A stretch of 64,000 bases of DNA from Moorella humiferrea (GCF_039233145.1 NZ_CP136419.1:656001-720000); one strand, 5' to 3'; counted from the first letter of the stretch, positions 1 to 9,824 are shown. The notes: generated by a model not told the origin, from the letters alone. Program-made: numbers and translations.

Positions 1-1
1 T

Positions 2-1792
2 GTGGTGTTTCTCACCGCCATGTCCACCCCGGAGGTACTTGAGCAAGTACGTAAAGTTGCGCGCTACGGCTACGTTTTGAAGGGCGCGCCGGAACACGTG
101 CTGGTGTCTACCGTAGAGATGGCCCTTAAGCTCCATGAAATCATCTCTCAGGCGCGGATGTACCGCAGGATATTTGAAGAGTCCTTGACGGAGGTTTATA
201 TCTTTCACCTCAAAACGTTAAAATTTCTGGCGGTCAACCGCGGGGCCAGAGAAAACCTCGGATACACCATGGAAGAATTAAGGGAGATGACGCCCTTGGA
301 TCTCAAGCCGGAACTTGATTTTCCCAAATTTAAGGCCCTTCTTGACCCTTTGCTTAAGGGCGAGCAAGAAAAAGTAGTGTTTGAGACGGTACATCGGCGC
401 AAAGACGGCACCACCTACCCGGTGGAGGTCCACCTGCAGCAATTCGAACATATGGGGGAAAAAGTGGGAACGGCAGTAGTAATCGACTTGACGGTGCGCC
501 GGAGGATGGAAGAAGAACTTGTAAAGAGCCGCCAGGAGTACCTGGAACTGGCCGAGGATGCCCCCATAGGCATCTTAAAATGCGATCGCCGGGGCAATAT
601 TACTTATGTAAATCAAAAGGTGCCGGAAATATTGGGATCGCCGTCAATAGAAGAGACCAAAAAGATTAATCTCCTCACCTTCCACCAAATGATTAAATTC
701 GGTTTATCCCAAAGACTCGAAGACTGCCTTCAAAACAACAGAAGCGATACTTATGAAGTCCACTATGAATCCAAATGGGGCAAAAAAGTATGGCTGCGGG
801 TGCATGTAAAACCCCTGGCAAACAAAAATGAAGTGACGGGCGCGCAGATGATAATTGATGATATTACCCAAAAGAAACGGCTGGAAGAAGAAAACAGGCG
901 CCGGGAAGAGCGGCTGCGGCTGATGCTTAAAGGCATTCCCAGCCCGGCCTGGCTGATTTCCCGGGAACGCCGCATCCTGGCCCAGAATAAAGCCGCGGCA
1001 GAATTATTTGGCACCAAAGAAGGCGATTACTGCTGGCAGGGCATCCACGGCGGGGAATATTTGCCTAAAGAATACAGGGAAGCCATACAAAAAACCGGTG
1101 TCCCTCTACCCGGCACGAAATGTTACTTCTGCCGCGGCGACGAGGCCCTGGCCGCCAACGAACCCCTGAACAGCGAAGTGGAATTCGCTGAGGGCGTCTG
1201 GGATACGTGGTGGGTCCCCCAGGGCGAAGACGTGTACGTCCATTACGCCGTGGACGTCACCCGGTATAAAAAGATGGAAGAAGAGCTTTATCGTCTGTCC
1301 ATAACGGATCCGTTAACCGGTGTATATAACCGCCGCTATTTCATCCAGACCCTGGAACAAGAAATCGAGCGCGTCCGGCGTAGCGGTCAGCCCTTATCGG
1401 TGATCATGGCCGATCTAGATCATTTTAAAAACATCAACGACCGTTTCGGACACGCCGTCGGCGACCAGGTTCTAAAGGCCATGGCAGCCTCTTTTAAGGA
1501 AAGGCTGCGCAAGACGGACTGCCTTGCCCGCTGGGGCGGGGAGGAATTCGTCATTCTTTTACCCGACACGACGGCAGAAGGAGGCGCCCTTCTGGCCGAA
1601 GACCTGCGCCGGCGTCTAAGCCAGATGGAGATCCCCGGCGTGGGACATGTGACGGCCAGCTTCGGGGTTACCGGATACTTACCGGGAGATACCGTCGACA
1701 CCATCATTCAGCGGGTGGACGACATGATGTACCAGGCCAAGGGGAAAGGACGAAATTGCGTTTGTACCTGTACAGCACCGCCCCCCAGTTAG
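2..1792 (+). CDS. REC-PAS-GGDEF diguanylate cyclase (5' end outside window)
   Basis: This is a cytoplasmic signalling protein predicted to make cyclic di-GMP from two GTP. The first ~45 residues (VVFLTA, then GYVLKGAP) match the end of a response-regulator receiver domain, so the true start lies left of the window. Two or three PAS domains follow, at roughly residues 55-170, 175-290 and 300-420, each ending in a short charged linker helix. The C-terminal GGDEF domain (about 430-590) has the active-site motif GGEEF near residue 511 and the metal-binding segment around MADLDHFKNIND. No EAL or HD-GYP domain is present. The 3' end overlaps the convergent GH13 gene by 89 bp. Domain calls are secure. 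The input sensed by the PAS domains cannot be told. Confidence 0.93.
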   Translation: MVFLTAMSTPEVLEQVRKVARYGYVLKGAPEHVLVSTVEMALKLHEIISQARMYRRIFEESLTEVYIFHLKTLKFLAVNRGARENLGYTMEELREMTPLDLKPELDFPKFKALLDPLLKGEQEKVVFETVHRRKDGTTYPVEVHLQQFEHMGEKVGTAVVIDLTVRRRMEEELVKSRQEYLELAEDAPIGILKCDRRGNITYVNQKVPEILGSPSIEETKKINLLTFHQMIKFGLSQRLEDCLQNNRSDTYEVHYESKWGKKVWLRVHVKPLANKNEVTGAQMIIDDITQKKRLEEENRRREERLRLMLKGIPSPAWLISRERRILAQNKAAAELFGTKEGDYCWQGIHGGEYLPKEYREAIQKTGVPLPGTKCYFCRGDEALAANEPLNSEVEFAEGVWDTWWVPQGEDVYVHYAVDVTRYKKMEEELYRLSITDPLTGVYNRRYFIQTLEQEIERVRRSGQPLSVIMADLDHFKNINDRFGHAVGDQVLKAMAASFKERLRKTDCLARWGGEEFVILLPDTTAEGGALLAEDLRRRLSQMEIPGVGHVTASFGVTGYLPGDTVDTIIQRVDDMMYQAKGKGRNCVCTCTAPPPS

Positions 1793-3518
1793 CCTCTAAG
1801 GGCAAAAGCATCTGGCCGCTTACTACTGTAAAATACCGGCCGTTTAAAGCGTCGGCCCAAACCTCGTCTTCCTGAAGCCCCAGTTCCTCTGCCCGAAGGC
1901 TTACAGACTGGGGAAAATCACTGGCATTTATAACCACGACAACCTTCTCGTTTTTCAAGCGCCGCGCGAAGGCATAAACATCGGTCCCGTCGTCGGTAAA
2001 AAGAGGCTGGAAGAAACCGCCCTTTAAAGGCGGGAGGCTCCTCCTTAATTTTATTAACCGACGGTAGAGGCGTAAAAGTTCCTGATCCCATCGCTGGGGT
2101 TCCCAGGGCATGGTTTGGCGGCAGTCGGGATCAGGCCCGCCCGTCAGGCCTACTTCGTCGCCGTAATAGATCAGTGGGATGCCCGGATAGGTAAACTGGA
2201 GGATTAAAGCCGGGCGCAGGCGCCTCACCGCCTCTTCATAGGTGACGGTGTGGCCCATCCGTTCGGTCAGACCCTGCTGGAAGGCGGTGATCACCCTGGC
2301 GGTGTCATGGCTGCCGAGGAGGTTTAAAAGGGCGAAGTTTGCCGCCTCGGGATAGCGCAGGCGGATAAGCCCCAGGAGAAAATCCAGAGTGGATATGGAA
2401 AAACGGCGGCGGGCGAAAAAGTCCAGAACCAAATCGCGGAAGAGATAGTTCATCACCCCGTCGAAGTATCCGTTCAGGAGCCAGAAGCGGGCGTCGCGCC
2501 AGATCTCGCCCACAATATAGGCGTCGGCTTTAGTTTCTTTAACCTGACGGCGGAATTCCCGCCAGAAGGAAGGCTCTACCTCGTTGGGCACGTCCAGACG
2601 CCAACCATCGATGCCGGCTTCGCGCAACCAGTAAGTGCCCACCCCCAGCAGGTACTCCCGCACTTCGGGGTTCTCCACTTTTAATTTGGGTAGGCTGGGT
2701 ATGTTCCACCAGCAGAGGTAATTGGGCCGCGGTTCCATCTGCACGGGGAAGCCTTCAAAATAGTACCAATCCCTATAGGAAGAGGCGGCTCCTTTAACTA
2801 GGACGTCTTTAAAGGCGAAAAATTCCGTACCTGTATGGTTGAAGACGCCGTCCAGGATCAGCCGCATGTTTGCGGCATGGAGACCCTCAACCAGGCGGTG
2901 GAGGGATTTTTCGTCCCCCAGGGCCGGATCGATTTTTAAGTAGTCGCTGGTATTGTAGCGGTGGTTGGACGGCGAAGCAAAGATAGGATTCAGCCATATG
3001 GTGTTGATGCCGAGGAACTGGAGGTAAGGGATTTTCTGCCATATGCCCTCCAAATCCCCGCCGAAGAAGTTATCCCTGGTGGGAATGCCGCCCCACGGCT
3101 CGGTCCCCGGTGGATCGTTGCGGGGGTCGCCGTTGTAAAAGCGGTCGGGGAAAATCTGGTAGGAGACGGCATCGTAAACCCAAGGGGGTACCTCATAAAT
3201 GTTGGCAGGATCCCAGCGGTAAAGGAAAGGGCGGCCGGGGCCATTTACTCCATCGAATATGTAAAAGGGCTCACCTTCCTCTAACTGGCAGCGGAAAAAG
3301 TACCTGCATTCCCCGGGGCGGGAAACCTCTACTTCCCCCTGGTAGTAGAGGTAATGGGGGGTCGCCGCATATAGATACATGGGCGTCGTCTTAATGCCGC
3401 CGTCTTCATAAAGGATGAGGCAGCGGGCCCTTTTTCCTCGGGGAATTTTTAAGCGCAGGAGGATCACATTGGGCGCTAGGGGCTGGCGAAACCGGTGATG
3501 GCTCCCGTGGAAAACCAT
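1704..3518 (-). CDS. GH13 alpha-amylase / neopullulanase-type hydrolase
   Basis: This 604-residue glycoside hydrolase of family 13 should cleave alpha-1,4 (possibly alpha-1,6) glucosidic bonds in maltodextrins. The conserved regions are in order: DGVFNHTG, GWRLDV with the catalytic Asp near residue 307, GEIWRDA with the acid/base Glu near 338, and GSHDTAR with the transition-state Asp near 403. An N-terminal beta-sandwich of ~120 residues precedes the barrel, as in neopullulanase/cyclomaltodextrinase enzymes, and a beta domain closes the C-terminus. No signal peptide is seen, so the enzyme is probably intracellular. It is divergent from the branching-enzyme operon starting at 3628, which suggests a joint role in storage-glucan turnover. 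The last ~25 codons overlap the upstream cyclase gene. Exact substrate is not certain. Confidence 0.92.
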   Translation of the reverse strand: MVFHGSHHRFRQPLAPNVILLRLKIPRGKRARCLILYEDGGIKTTPMYLYAATPHYLYYQGEVEVSRPGECRYFFRCQLEEGEPFYIFDGVNGPGRPFLYRWDPANIYEVPPWVYDAVSYQIFPDRFYNGDPRNDPPGTEPWGGIPTRDNFFGGDLEGIWQKIPYLQFLGINTIWLNPIFASPSNHRYNTSDYLKIDPALGDEKSLHRLVEGLHAANMRLILDGVFNHTGTEFFAFKDVLVKGAASSYRDWYYFEGFPVQMEPRPNYLCWWNIPSLPKLKVENPEVREYLLGVGTYWLREAGIDGWRLDVPNEVEPSFWREFRRQVKETKADAYIVGEIWRDARFWLLNGYFDGVMNYLFRDLVLDFFARRRFSISTLDFLLGLIRLRYPEAANFALLNLLGSHDTARVITAFQQGLTERMGHTVTYEEAVRRLRPALILQFTYPGIPLIYYGDEVGLTGGPDPDCRQTMPWEPQRWDQELLRLYRRLIKLRRSLPPLKGGFFQPLFTDDGTDVYAFARRLKNEKVVVVINASDFPQSVSLRAEELGLQEDEVWADALNGRYFTVVSGQMLLPLEANWGAVLYRYKRNFVLSPWPGTSCRPPAE

Positions 3519-3566
3519 AACCTCATCATCTCCGCAATTCTATTATTTCTTATTATACGATAAAAA

Positions 3567-3595
3567 TTGACGGGAGAAACTGGATATGATATGAA
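3567..3595 (+). promoter_or_regulatory. Sigma-A-type promoter of the glucan operon
   Basis: TTGACG at 3567-3572 and TATGAA at 3590-3595 are separated by 17 bp and lie about 32 bp before the DUF4912 start codon. This is the only good promoter match in the divergent spacer on this strand. Confidence 0.6.
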
Positions 3596-3627
3596 TAAAG
3601 TAAGAAGACAGGGAAAGGGGAATATTT

Positions 3628-4071
3628 ATGGGAGGTGGCGCCTTCGGCAGGGCGGCGAACGAACTGGTCTGTTTGCTGCAAGATCCCCGGACCCTTTTCG
3701 TTTATTGGGCCTTTTCCCCTGAAAGGATGCAGGTTGTCAGGGATTTTCTAGATAAATTTCATCCCGCTTCCCCGTTGGTCCTGCGGTTGGTGTGCAAAGC
3801 CTCTCCCACCCACAGCCGGGAAATAACCCTGACCTTTCGACCCTCTGGCAGCCACTACTTCCGCGACGTAGACCCGAGCTTTGCCTATCATGTCGAGCTG
3901 GGCTTAAAAACTACCCGGGGTCAGTTTTTAGTTTTAGCCCGCACCCCTGGAATTATACCGGGACCCTTTTGGGCCGGGCAGAAGGCGGGAGAAGAAGCCG
4001 GGGCAGTCAAGGCAGATAAGGCAGATAAAGGCGAAAAAGAATTAAGAAATTTCATAAGTCATCGTTCTTAA
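3628..4071 (+). CDS. DUF4912 domain protein
   Basis: This 147-residue protein has the DUF4912 pattern: an N-terminal stretch with RTLFVYWAFSPER, then a small beta domain with FRDVDPSFAYHVELG. Proteins of this family sit beside GH57 branching enzymes and carbohydrate enzymes in many Firmicutes, as here, where the GH57 gene starts 14 bp downstream. The function is unknown; a carbohydrate-binding or accessory role is inferred from neighbours only. The C-terminal ~25 residues are a low-complexity Ala/Lys/Asp tail. The start is chosen because GGGGAA precedes the ATG. Confidence 0.8.
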   Translation: MGGGAFGRAANELVCLLQDPRTLFVYWAFSPERMQVVRDFLDKFHPASPLVLRLVCKASPTHSREITLTFRPSGSHYFRDVDPSFAYHVELGLKTTRGQFLVLARTPGIIPGPFWAGQKAGEEAGAVKADKADKGEKELRNFISHRS

Positions 4072-4085
4072 AAGGGGAGAAAACC

Positions 4086-6857
4086 ATGGCTTTGAGCCCA
4101 CAAGCGGCCCACGGCTACCTCGCCCTTTTCCTCCACGCCCACCTGCCCTACCTGCCGGCGGGCAAAAGGGGGACGGGCCTGGAGGAGAAATGGCTCTACG
4201 AAGCCCTGACGGAATCTTACCTGCCCCTGTTGTTAAAGTGGGAAACCCTGGCCGGCGAAGGCGTAGATTTCAGCCTCACCCTTTCCCTGTCCCCGACATT
4301 GATCGCCATGCTGGGGGAAAAGGAACGCCAGGAACGCTATGCCCTTTACCTGGAAGGGCTGAAGGAACTGGCCCTTAAGGAGCTGGAGCGGACGGCAGGG
4401 GATCCCCATTTTCAGCCCCTGGCGGAATTTTATTACCAGCGCCTACAAGAAGTGGCTGCGGCCTTTAATAAATACGGGGGCGACCTGTTGACGCCTTTAA
4501 AACGGCTGCGGGATCGCGGCCACCTGGAAATCGTCACGACCTGCGCCACCCACGGTTATCTGCCCCTCATGCTCACGAGGGAAGCCAGATACGCCCAGAT
4601 AAAAATCGCCCTGGACTTTTTTGCCGCCCACATGGGATGGACGCCTGGCGGGTTCTGGTTGCCGGAGTGCGGCTATGCGCCGGGGCTGGAAAAACTGCTG
4701 GCCAGGGCCGGGATTAAATATTTCATTGTTGCCGCCCACGGCATGGTGAACGCCGTCCCGGAACCGCCGGCGGCAGTGTATGCCCCGGTCAAGGTCGGTG
4801 GCGTCGCCTGTTTCGGCCGGGACTGGGAGACTTCCCACCAGGTGTGGAGCCGCACCGAGGGCTATCCCGGGGACCCCGTCTACCGCGAGTTTTACCGCGA
4901 CATTGGCTATGACCTGGACTTCCACTATTTGGCGCCCTACCTCATCGGCGGCGTGCGGGGCGACACCGGCTTTAAATACTACCGCATCACCGGCAGGACC
5001 GAGGTCAAAGAGCCCTACGACTACCGGGCGGCCCGGACCAGGGCGGCGGAACATGCCCGGGACTTTATGGCCAAGCGCGAGCGGCAGGTGCTGGCATGGG
5101 CCGGGGCGGCGGGAGGTGCGCCCATCGTGGTGGCGCCATACGACGCCGAGCTTTTCGGGCACTGGTGGTTTGAGGGCCCCGACTGGTTGGAAGACGTCCT
5201 GCGCCTGGCGGCAGCAGGAGGGACCATGAGGCTCACGACTCTGGCGGCTTATTTAGAAAATCACCCGCCGGTGCAGGAAATAAAGATGGGGCCGTCCAGT
5301 TGGGGGGAAGGGGGGTACAACCGCGTCTGGCTCAATGAGCTAAACGACTGGATTTACCCGCCCTTGCACCGGGCGGAAAAGGCCATGGTCGCCATGGCCT
5401 CCAACCCGCCGCCCCGCGACGCCCTGGGCGAGCGGGCCTTACGGCAGGCGGCCCGGGAGCTGCTCCTCGCCCAGAGCAGCGACTGGCCCTTCATCCTTAC
5501 CAACAGAACGGTGGTGGACTACGCCCGGCGGCGCCTAAAAACCCATTTAGCCAACTTTTTCCGCCTGTACCGGGACTACCGGGAAGGGAAAATAAACGAA
5601 GTCTTCCTGTCACGCCTTGAGGCCCGCCACGGCCTTTTCCCCCATCTGGACTACAGCCTTTATCGCCAAGGCCATTACCCAAACCACGTTGCCCCGGTTG
5701 TTGTCATGCTGAGCTGGGAGTACCCGCCCCACCATGTGGGCGGCCTGGGCATCCACGTCCGCGACCTGGCGGAAGCTCTGGTAAAGAGGGGGTGCCCGGT
5801 CCACGTCCTCACCCCCGGTCCCGGCGGGCGGAGAGCGGCCGAGGTGCGGAAGGGCGTATACCTCCATTATCTACCCTTCAGTTTTAAGCCGGAAACCTTT
5901 GAGGATTTTCTGTACTGGGTCCTGGAATTCAACATAGCTGCGGCCGCCAGGGCTAATGGCTTACGCAACCATTTACCCCCCGGCGGGGTGATCATCCATG
6001 CCCACGACTGGCTGGCGGCGTGGGCGGGCCGAGAACTGCGCGAGGCATGGGGGGTGCCGCTGGTTTGCACCATACATGCCACCGAGTACGGCCGCAATCG
6101 GGGCCTGCACAACGACTGCCAGCGCACCATCCACGAGATCGAAAGGGAACTGGCGGCAGCCGCCGACCGGATAATCTGTTGCAGCCGTTACATGGCCGCA
6201 GAAGTCCAGAGTCTCTTTAAGCAACCTGCGGGCAAAATAAAAGTAATCCCCAACGCCGTCCGGCCGGTACAGGTCCAACCGGTGGCGGGGGACAGGCAGG
6301 TTATCCTCTACGTGGGACGGCTGGTGATCGAAAAAGGGGTGCAGGTGCTCATAGCCGCCTTCGCCCGCCTCCTTAAGTTTTATCCCCGGGCGGAATTAAT
6401 CATCGCCGGCAGGGGACCATATGAAGGGGAACTGATAGCCCTGGCCGTAAATCTAGGCATAGGGGGGAAGGTGCGGTTTTTAGGTTTCGTCACCGAAGAA
6501 GAGCGAAACAAGCTCCTGGGACAGAGCACCGTCGCCGTCTTTCCCAGCCTCTACGAACCCTTCGGCATCGTGGCCCTGGAAGCCATGTCGGCCGGGGTGC
6601 CGGTGATCGTGTCCCGCACCGGCGGATTGGCGGAAATAGTAGAAGACGGGGTGACGGGTCTCGCCTTTACCCCCGGCGACCCGGACGACCTGTTGCGCTG
6701 CCTGCTGGCCGTTTTAAGCAATCCCGGTCGGGCACAAAAGTTAAGCCGCCATGCCCGGGCTAAAGTAGCGCAAGATTATACCTGGGACGCAGTGGCCGAG
6801 GAAACCCTCGCCCTTTATAAGGAGATGATGCAATGCGCGCCCACCACAACTTCATAG
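4086..6857 (+). CDS. GH57 1,4-alpha-glucan branching enzyme fused to GT4 glycogen synthase
   Basis: This 923-residue bifunctional protein has two halves. Residues ~10-525 are a GH57 branching enzyme: HAHLPYL near the start, WLPECGY with the nucleophile Glu near residue 192, and PYDAELFGHWW with the acid/base Asp near 351. Residues ~535-915 are a GT-B glycosyltransferase of family GT4 with SWEYPPHHVGGLG as the N-terminal glycine-rich loop and SLYEPFGIVALEAM as the C-terminal sugar-nucleotide motif. Together they would elongate and branch an alpha-1,4-glucan in the cytoplasm. GH57-GT4 fusions are known in thermophilic Firmicutes. The ATG follows AAAAGGGGAGA. The 3' end overlaps the phosphorylase start by 25 bp, indicating translational coupling. 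Confidence 0.94.
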   Translation: MALSPQAAHGYLALFLHAHLPYLPAGKRGTGLEEKWLYEALTESYLPLLLKWETLAGEGVDFSLTLSLSPTLIAMLGEKERQERYALYLEGLKELALKELERTAGDPHFQPLAEFYYQRLQEVAAAFNKYGGDLLTPLKRLRDRGHLEIVTTCATHGYLPLMLTREARYAQIKIALDFFAAHMGWTPGGFWLPECGYAPGLEKLLARAGIKYFIVAAHGMVNAVPEPPAAVYAPVKVGGVACFGRDWETSHQVWSRTEGYPGDPVYREFYRDIGYDLDFHYLAPYLIGGVRGDTGFKYYRITGRTEVKEPYDYRAARTRAAEHARDFMAKRERQVLAWAGAAGGAPIVVAPYDAELFGHWWFEGPDWLEDVLRLAAAGGTMRLTTLAAYLENHPPVQEIKMGPSSWGEGGYNRVWLNELNDWIYPPLHRAEKAMVAMASNPPPRDALGERALRQAARELLLAQSSDWPFILTNRTVVDYARRRLKTHLANFFRLYRDYREGKINEVFLSRLEARHGLFPHLDYSLYRQGHYPNHVAPVVVMLSWEYPPHHVGGLGIHVRDLAEALVKRGCPVHVLTPGPGGRRAAEVRKGVYLHYLPFSFKPETFEDFLYWVLEFNIAAAARANGLRNHLPPGGVIIHAHDWLAAWAGRELREAWGVPLVCTIHATEYGRNRGLHNDCQRTIHEIERELAAAADRIICCSRYMAAEVQSLFKQPAGKIKVIPNAVRPVQVQPVAGDRQVILYVGRLVIEKGVQVLIAAFARLLKFYPRAELIIAGRGPYEGELIALAVNLGIGGKVRFLGFVTEEERNKLLGQSTVAVFPSLYEPFGIVALEAMSAGVPVIVSRTGGLAEIVEDGVTGLAFTPGDPDDLLRCLLAVLSNPGRAQKLSRHARAKVAQDYTWDAVAEETLALYKEMMQCAPTTTS

Positions 6858-9361
6858 TCCGACCGCGACTGCCAGCCCCATTAGCGCCCCTGGGCGTTTT
6901 GGCTTTAAATCTCTACTGGCCACGGTACTATGAGACGGCAGAACTCTTCCGCTGCCTGTCACCCGAACTATGGGAAGAATGCGGTCATAACCCGGTGTTG
7001 TTCCTCCGGCGGCTGCCCCAGGAAAGACTAAACGCTGCCGCCCAAGATCCTTATTACATAGAAAGCCTGACCCAGATATATGATCCTTCCTGGGCCGCCG
7101 CCCACGGCATGGATGGGGACGCAGTCATCGCCTATTTTTCGGCCGAGTTCGGCCTTAACGAAGCCTTGCCCATATATGCCGGGGGCTTAGGGGTTTTGGC
7201 CGGGGATCACTTGAAGTCCGCCAGCGACCTGACCTTGCCCCTGGTGGGCGTTGGCCTCTTATACCGACACGGCAACTTTCGCCAGCGCCTGGACAGCAAA
7301 GACTGCCAGCAGGAAGTTTACCCCTTTTACGACTTCTACGAACTGCCCCTGGAGCTGGAGCGCGATGGCGACGGCAATCCCCTGACTGTACCGGTTGCTT
7401 TCCCTGAGAGGGAGGTCAGGGTAAAAATCTGGAAGGCCCGGGCAGGCCGCCTTCACCTTTACCTTTTAGACAGCGACTGCCCGGAAAACCGGGAAACCGA
7501 TCGGTCGATTACCGATACCCTTTACGGTGGCGATCTGGAAAAGCGCATCCAGCAAGAAATCCTATTAGGCATTGGGGGCATGCGGGCCCTGGCAGCATTG
7601 AAGATCGAGCCCTCTGTCTATCACCTCAACGAAGGGCACTCGGCCTTCCTCGTTTTAGAACATATTCGCCGACTGCAAGAAAAACACGGCCTGGACTTTG
7701 CCACCGCCTTTGAGCTGGCCAAAGCGAGCCATATCTTTACCACCCATACTCCGGTGCCCGCCGGTATAGACCTGTTTCCGCCCTATCTTATGGACAAATA
7801 TTTCACTGCCTATTACCAGTCCCTAGGCCTTTCCCGCCACGAGTTTTTGGCCCTGGGGCGGCAGGACCCCAACAACCAGCAGGAACCCTTCAATATGGCC
7901 GTTCTGGCCCTGCGCCTGTCATCCTGGGCCAACGGCGTGAGCCGCCTGCACGGGCAAACGGCCCGCAAAATGTGGCAGTCCGTCTGGCCCAACCTGCCGG
8001 CCGAGGAAGTGCCCATCAGCCATGTCACCAACGGCGTCCACATCACCTCCTGGGTGGGCGAAGCAATGTTAAAGCTCTTCGACCGCCACTTAGGCCCCTC
8101 CTGGCGGGAGAACCAGGCAAAAGAAGAAACGTGGGCCCCGGTGGCTAAAATCCCCGATTGGGAGTTGTGGCAGGCCCGGGAAAAACAGCGGCACGCCTTG
8201 ATAAAATTCGCCCGGGAGAAGTTGGCAAGGCAGCTTCTAAACCGCGGGGCCGCCCTGAAGGACATTGAAGAAGCCCGCGCGGCTCTGGACCCTGAGGCTC
8301 TAACCATCGGTTTCGCCCGCCGTTTTGCCGCCTATAAAAGGCCCGCCCTCCTGTTCCATGATGGAGAAAGGCTTAAGCAAATCCTGTCCGACTTCCGGCG
8401 GCCGGTGCAGATAATATTCGCCGGCAAGGCCCACCCGCAGGATGAGGAAGGGAAAAAATTAATCAACTACATTCTCACCCAGAGCCGGCGGGAGGAGTTT
8501 AAAGGAAAGATAATTTTTCTCGAAGACTACGACCTGAATATTGCCAGGTATCTGCTCCAGGGAGTGGATTTATGGCTGGCCAGCCCGCGCCGTCCCCTGG
8601 AAGCCTGCAGCACCAGCGGCATGAAGGCGGTGCTGAACGGGGCGTTACATATCAGCACCCTGGACGGGTGGTGGGATGAAGCCTGGGAACCGGAAACAGG
8701 CTGGGCCATCGGCCGCGGTGAGGTTTACGACGACCCCCTTTATCAAGACGCCGTAGAAGCGGAACTCCTTTATGACCTGCTGGAAAGGGATATAATCCCT
8801 CTATACTATGAACGCGACGCAAGGGGTCTGCCATCAGGGTGGCTGGCCAGGGTGAAAAAATCCATCCAGGCTTACGCCCCTGTCTTCAACTCCCGGCGCA
8901 TGGTAGAAGAATACGCTGACAAGTTTTACCTGCCCGCGGCCAGGTTGTACCGGCGTTTGCATGAGAATGACCAACAGCGGGCCAGGGAACTGGCCCGGTG
9001 GAAGAAAGGGGTGGAGGACAGCTGGAGCCAGGTGCGGATTGAAAAGGTGGAAGGAACGGGAACGGAAAACTTGGAGGTCGGCGACAATTTGTCCATTAGG
9101 GCGATAATAGCATTGGGTCCTTTAAAGCCCGAGGATGTGCGCGTGGCAGTTTACTACGGGCCTGTGGACGGCAAGGGTGAAATTATAGCCGGGGAAAAAC
9201 TCTTCCTCCCTTCCTGTCAGGATCTGGGCGGAGGAAGGTACTTGTATACCGCCTCCCTGCCCTGCCGCCGCAGCGGCCGCCAGGGATATAGCCTTTGCGT
9301 ATTTCCATATCATGAAGATATGGGGCAACCTTACGCTATGGGTTTAATCTTGTGGGGTTAG
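6833..9361 (+). CDS. glgP: Alpha-glucan phosphorylase (GT35, Thermotoga/AgpA-type)
   Basis: This 842-residue enzyme releases glucose-1-phosphate from glycogen or maltodextrin using inorganic phosphate and pyridoxal phosphate. It starts with the DUF3417 domain typical of the shorter bacterial and archaeal phosphorylases, followed by YFSAEFGLNEALPIYAGGLG. The PLP-binding lysine lies in STSGMKAVLNGA near residue 597. It overlaps the upstream branching enzyme/synthase gene, so synthesis and breakdown of the polymer are encoded in one transcript. The start ATG lies within the preceding gene. Confidence 0.95.
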   Translation: MRAHHNFIVRPRLPAPLAPLGVLALNLYWPRYYETAELFRCLSPELWEECGHNPVLFLRRLPQERLNAAAQDPYYIESLTQIYDPSWAAAHGMDGDAVIAYFSAEFGLNEALPIYAGGLGVLAGDHLKSASDLTLPLVGVGLLYRHGNFRQRLDSKDCQQEVYPFYDFYELPLELERDGDGNPLTVPVAFPEREVRVKIWKARAGRLHLYLLDSDCPENRETDRSITDTLYGGDLEKRIQQEILLGIGGMRALAALKIEPSVYHLNEGHSAFLVLEHIRRLQEKHGLDFATAFELAKASHIFTTHTPVPAGIDLFPPYLMDKYFTAYYQSLGLSRHEFLALGRQDPNNQQEPFNMAVLALRLSSWANGVSRLHGQTARKMWQSVWPNLPAEEVPISHVTNGVHITSWVGEAMLKLFDRHLGPSWRENQAKEETWAPVAKIPDWELWQAREKQRHALIKFAREKLARQLLNRGAALKDIEEARAALDPEALTIGFARRFAAYKRPALLFHDGERLKQILSDFRRPVQIIFAGKAHPQDEEGKKLINYILTQSRREEFKGKIIFLEDYDLNIARYLLQGVDLWLASPRRPLEACSTSGMKAVLNGALHISTLDGWWDEAWEPETGWAIGRGEVYDDPLYQDAVEAELLYDLLERDIIPLYYERDARGLPSGWLARVKKSIQAYAPVFNSRRMVEEYADKFYLPAARLYRRLHENDQQRARELARWKKGVEDSWSQVRIEKVEGTGTENLEVGDNLSIRAIIALGPLKPEDVRVAVYYGPVDGKGEIIAGEKLFLPSCQDLGGGRYLYTASLPCRRSGRQGYSLCVFPYHEDMGQPYAMGLILWG

Positions 9362-9392
9362 AAGAAAACGCCGCCCCAAAGGAGGGAAGTCA

Positions 9393-9770
9393 ATGCGCGC
9401 CAAGGATATAATGACGAAGGACGTGATCACCATTAGCGCCTACGCTCCCATCTACGAGCTGACTAAACTGCTGGCCGAAAACGACATCAGCGGCGTGCCG
9501 GTATGCGATGAGAGCGGCAAAGTAATCGGCATGGTCAGCGAGGCCGATCTCATCGCCCTGAAAAACGGCAGCCGCGTCGTGGACATAATGAATCCCGAAG
9601 TAATAGCCGTAAGCCAGGAAACTCCGGTAGAGGAAGTAGCCGTCGTCCTGCACACGAAAAAGATAAAGCGCGTGCCCGTCTATGAAAAAGACCAAATGGT
9701 GGGCATCATCAGCCGCGCCGACATTGTAGCGGCCATGGCCAGGAAGCATATGGAACGCGTAAAACGATAG
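9393..9770 (+). CDS. CBS-pair domain protein
   Basis: This 125-residue protein consists of two CBS motifs and nothing else. The first begins with the DIMTKDVITISAYAPIYE segment and contains DISGVPV; the second runs from VVDIMNPEVIAV to VGIISRADIVAAM. Such stand-alone pairs bind adenine nucleotides or S-adenosylmethionine and act as regulators. It begins 31 bp after glgP behind a strong AAAGGAGGG site, so it is the last gene of the glucan operon and may sense energy charge. That role is inferred. Confidence 0.9.
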   Translation: MRAKDIMTKDVITISAYAPIYELTKLLAENDISGVPVCDESGKVIGMVSEADLIALKNGSRVVDIMNPEVIAVSQETPVEEVAVVLHTKKIKRVPVYEKDQMVGIISRADIVAAMARKHMERVKR

Positions 9771-9784
9771 GCGTTTTCTTCCAG

Positions 9785-9824
9785 GCGCCCGGCCACGTAA
9801 ACGACGTACCGGGCGCAATTTTGT
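9785..9824 (+). terminator. Rho-independent terminator of the glucan operon
   Basis: A perfect 8-bp stem, GCGCCCGG (9785-9792) with CCGGGCGC (9809-9816), is followed by AATTTTGT. It begins 15 bp after the CBS gene stop. Confidence 0.85.

Noticed and set aside
3110-3394. Rightward frames inside the GH13 gene (2961-3394)
   Set aside because: They are antisense to a gene with all catalytic GH13 motifs and have no ribosome site or family match.
4497-5162. Leftward 221-codon frame inside the GH57-GT4 gene
   Set aside because: GC-rich antisense shadow of a well supported gene; composition is typical of mirror frames.
7813-8307. Leftward 164-codon frame inside glgP
   Set aside because: Antisense to conserved phosphorylase sequence; no start signal.
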